DNA of 64,000 nt, taken from the NCBI GenBank assembly GCA_964036275.1, contig OZ038433.1, positions 24,402,985 to 24,466,984 of the forward strand. Reading direction: 5' to 3'. Each line of letters begins with the position of its first letter. Position 1 is the first letter of the stretch. The translations under genes and the position numbers were made by a program. The stretch is from Litoditis marina (taxonomy: Eukaryota; Nematoda; Chromadorea; Rhabditida; Rhabditidae). The notes beneath the pieces were generated by a model. The model was not told the DNA's origin. It worked only from the letters and a program-made list of their open reading frames with translations, and did not search any database. Positions 61,776 to 64,000 of the stretch are shown piece after piece.

Positions 61776-62386
61776 GCGAAAGTTGTCCTGAACATAGAGC
61801 GCAAGAGTTCTCCTTAACATAGAGCGCGGGACTTCTCCTTAACATAGAGCGCGAAAGTTCTCCTTAACATAGAGCGCGGGAGTTCTCCTTAACATAGAGC
61901 GCAAAGGTTATCCTAAACATAGAGCGCGAAAGTTTTTCTTAACATAGAGCGCGGGAGTTCTCCTTAACTTAGAGCGCGAAAGTTCTCCTAAACATAGAGC
62001 GCGAGAGTTCTCCTTAACATAGAGCGCGGGACTTCTCCTTAACATAGAGCGCGAAAGTTGTCCTTAACATAGAGCGCGGGAGTTCTCCTTAACATAGAGC
62101 GCAAAGGTTCTCCTAAACATAGAGCGAAAGTTTTTCTTAACATAGAGCGCGGGAGTTCTCCTTAACTTAGAGCGCGAAAGTTCTCCTTAACATAGAGCGC
62201 GGGAGTTCTCCTTAACATAGAGCGCGGGACTTCTCCTTAACATAGAGCGCGAAAGTTCTCCTTAACATAGAGCGCGGGAGTTCTCCTTAGCATAGAGCGC
62301 GGGACTTCTCCTTAACATAGAGCGCGAAAGTTGTCCTTAACATAGAGCGCGGGAGTTCTCCTTAACATAGAGCGCGAGTGTTCTCA
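61776..62386. repeat. 25-bp minisatellite with 200-bp higher-order structure
   Basis: About 24 units of TTCTCCTTAACATAGAGCGC plus a five-base variant tag. The tags run GGGAC, GAAAG, GGGAG, AAAGG, GAAAG, GGGAG, GAAAG, GAGAG/GGGAG, and the series repeats. GGGAC recurs at 61828, 62028 and 62226. Private variants (TTTTTCTT, AACTTAG, CTAAAC) occur at the same places in successive blocks. Confidence 0.93.
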
Positions 62387-62576
62387 TCCCCTATTTCAGT
62401 TTCCAGCAGCAGCCGGTTTCAGAAAAATCTGAAATGAAAACTAAAAATCACGTACTGTTCACGTTTTTCTTCTCAGAAAACCAACTACAAAGTGCACCAT
62501 TTCTTCTCTGTTTCTCGACCAAAAAGCATTTGCCTCATACACACACACACACACACCAAGCAACGGTTTTATATTA

Positions 62577-62754
62577 CTCTGAAAAACCGCTGCAACTTAA
62601 AATACCGGACTCGCCAATTTTGCAACTTAAAATACCGGGGTCAGCCAGATGTCGCCTGTACTGTTTGAAATTCATAAGGAGATGCAGGCTAATTCGACAC
62701 CAGTATTTAAGCCTGCATCTTCTCCGGTATTTTAAGCTGCAAGCGTTTTCACAG
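62577..62754. mobile_element. 178-bp MITE, copy 2
   Basis: Reverse orientation of 17773-17950 and the same length. Ends are CTCTGAAAAACCGCTGCAAC and GCTGCAAGCGTTTTCACAG, flanked by TA. It lies between the two parts of the 25-bp minisatellite. A short (CA)n run precedes it at 62540-62556. Confidence 0.85.
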
Positions 62755-62760
62755 TAGTAG

Positions 62761-62805
62761 ACAAGGTAGGTCGCCGGCGGCTAAAGCCGCCTCCGCCTCC
62801 CTTGT
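62761..62805. repeat. GC-rich hairpin at the left edge of the second minisatellite block
   Basis: ACAAGGTAGGTCGCCGGCGG pairs with CCGCCTCCGCCTCCCTTGT around a short loop containing CTAAAG. The outer bases ACAAGG...CCCTTG match the hairpin at 61667-61704, while the inner bases differ but still pair. Confidence 0.75.
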
Positions 62806-62859
62806 TTTTATTCCGGGCTGGCGAGAGCTTCCTGGCCCTATTTTTTTTCTGAAATGGAC

Positions 62860-63124
62860 CGCGAAAGCTCTCCTTAACATAGAGCACAGAAGGTGTCCTT
62901 GATTGCGAGACCTCTTACTAACTTAGGGTGCGAGACCTCTCCAGAACGCGAGTCATATTTTTAACATCGAGGGCGAGTCTTCTATCTAACATAGAGCGCG
63001 AGTCCTCTCTCTAACATAGAGCGCGAGACCTCTCTTTGGCATAGAGAGCGAGATCTCTCTCTGGCATGGATCGCAAGACCTTTCTCTAACGTAGAGCGCG
63101 AAACCTTTCTCTAACATAGGGCGC

Positions 63125-63168
<44 letters not shown>

Positions 63169-63720
63169 ACATAGAGCGTGAGTCCTCTCTCTAACATAGG
63201 GCGCGGGAAACCCCCCCCCCCCCTAACATAGAACGTGAGTCCTTTCTCTAACATAGGGCGCGGGAGATCCCCCCTAACATAGAGCGCGAGACCTCTCTCT
63301 AACATAGGGCGCGATTTCTCTCTCTCTCTCTCTCTCTCTCCCTAACATAGAGCGCGAGTCCTCTCTCTAACATAGGGCGCAGGAAATCCCCCCTAACATA
63401 GAGCGCGAGACCTCTCTCTAACATAGGGCGTGGGAGATCCCCTAACATAGAGCGCGATACCTCTCTCTGGCATAGAGCGCGAGACCTCTCTCTCTCTCTG
63501 GCATAAATCGCAAGACCTTTCTCTAACGTAGAGCGCTAAATCTTTCTCTAACATAGAGCGCGAAACCGCTCTCTAACATACAGCGCGAGACCTCTCTGTG
63601 GCATAGATCGCGAGATCTCTCTCTTCAACATAGAGCGCGAGACTTTTCTCTAACATAGGGCGCGATTTCTCTCTCTCTCTCTCTCTAACATAGAGCGCGA
63701 GACTATTTTTTAACACCGGG
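62860..63720. repeat. Second block of the AACATAGAGCGC minisatellite with CT expansions
   Basis: Units of AACATAGAGCGCGAG plus CCTCTCTCT keep a 25-bp period but are more diverged than the block at 61776-62386. Some CT tails have expanded into microsatellites (63126-63167, 63317-63341, 63666-63687), and C-runs occur near 63210. Open frames with EREREREK or LYVRE patterns are artefacts. Confidence 0.9.
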
Positions 63721-64000
63721 CGCGGAAACATGAGAACAACAGAATTGAAAAATCTCTTTTTGTCTACTATTTTTGATGTGTAGAGAGTCTTCTTTTCTAT
63801 CTTGTGAGCAGCATCTAGGAAGTAGGGAGCCCCAGTGGCCTTTACAGCAGCACTTCCAACCATCCATCAAATTCACGGCAGCAGCTCCAGTCCAGTACGG
63901 GCATCCTCGGAGCGAACAGAGAGTTCGAATGGCTCTCCCTCTTCCGGCCGCGCTTATATACCCATTTTTCTACCCTGTTAAGCCATTCCTGTTGACCGTG
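63721..64000. other. Window end, nothing assigned
   Basis: Non-repetitive sequence after the minisatellite. A minus-strand frame overlaps the repeat and is not credible. Too short to judge. Confidence 0.4.

Noticed and set aside
63111..63863. Minus-strand frames with repeated LYVRE and LEKSLALYV segments resembling a repetitive protein
   Set aside because: They follow the 25-bp minisatellite, which shifts frame as CT runs change length; there is no conserved protein period.
1..64000. CRISPR arrays, bacterial operons, rRNA genes, viral genomes or intact transposases
   Set aside because: I looked for them and found none; the tandem repeats are satellite-type and the mobile elements are non-autonomous.

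Overview
This window reads as nuclear DNA of a nematode, most likely a rhabditid-type worm. Genes are split into many short exons joined by introns with TTTTCAG-like acceptors. Alongside two deeply conserved animal genes (testin and TPRA1) sit gene types expanded in nematodes: a seven-helix chemoreceptor-like protein, a secreted VWA/C-type-lectin protein, a ShKT-domain secreted protein and a short Gly/Tyr-rich secreted peptide. All gene models were built by hand from splice signals and reading-frame continuity. The testin, TPRA1, VWA-lectin, receptor, peptide and small hydrophilic models each close with a total length divisible by three and no internal stop.

Layout. 1-14250 is gene-poor. It holds a probable hAT-type MITE whose unfilled target survives as a nearby duplicate (1839-2365), another inverted-repeat element (759-957), a long CT microsatellite, and several minus-strand ORFs that look coding but have no identity. 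14254-18936 (+) is the 12-exon TPRA1 homologue, with a 178-bp MITE in one intron. 19900-22720 holds an unidentified minus-strand exon, a nearly perfect 152-bp inverted repeat, a GGCGCC-rich tandem array and a G-rich heptamer repeat. 22720-28750 is mostly empty, apart from a few orphan exon-like ORFs. 28792-29566 (+) is a small 3-exon gene. 30622-36211 (-) is the 13-exon testin gene, with a truncated LINE-like 3' end in an intron. 40595-41379 (+) is the secreted peptide gene. 42843-45282 (+) is the chemoreceptor-like gene. 46009-48387 (-) is the two-domain ShKT gene, incomplete at its 5' end. 48634-49124 (+) holds a possible small gene. 50140-57755 (+) is the 19-exon VWA-VWA-lectin gene. 57756-64000 passes into a repeat block: a 130-bp satellite, then a 25-bp minisatellite whose first part is organised into a 200-bp higher-order repeat, flanked by GC-rich hairpins and interrupted by a second copy of the 178-bp MITE.

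The genes do not form one pathway. Testin is a cytoskeleton/junction adaptor and TPRA1 a membrane protein, while the genes between 40 and 58 kb are mostly secreted or sensory and sit among many small transposon relics. Those relics include tRNA-derived SINE-like copies and TTAA-flanked (piggyBac-like) MITEs. No bacterial, viral, CRISPR or rRNA features were seen, and no intact tRNA gene.
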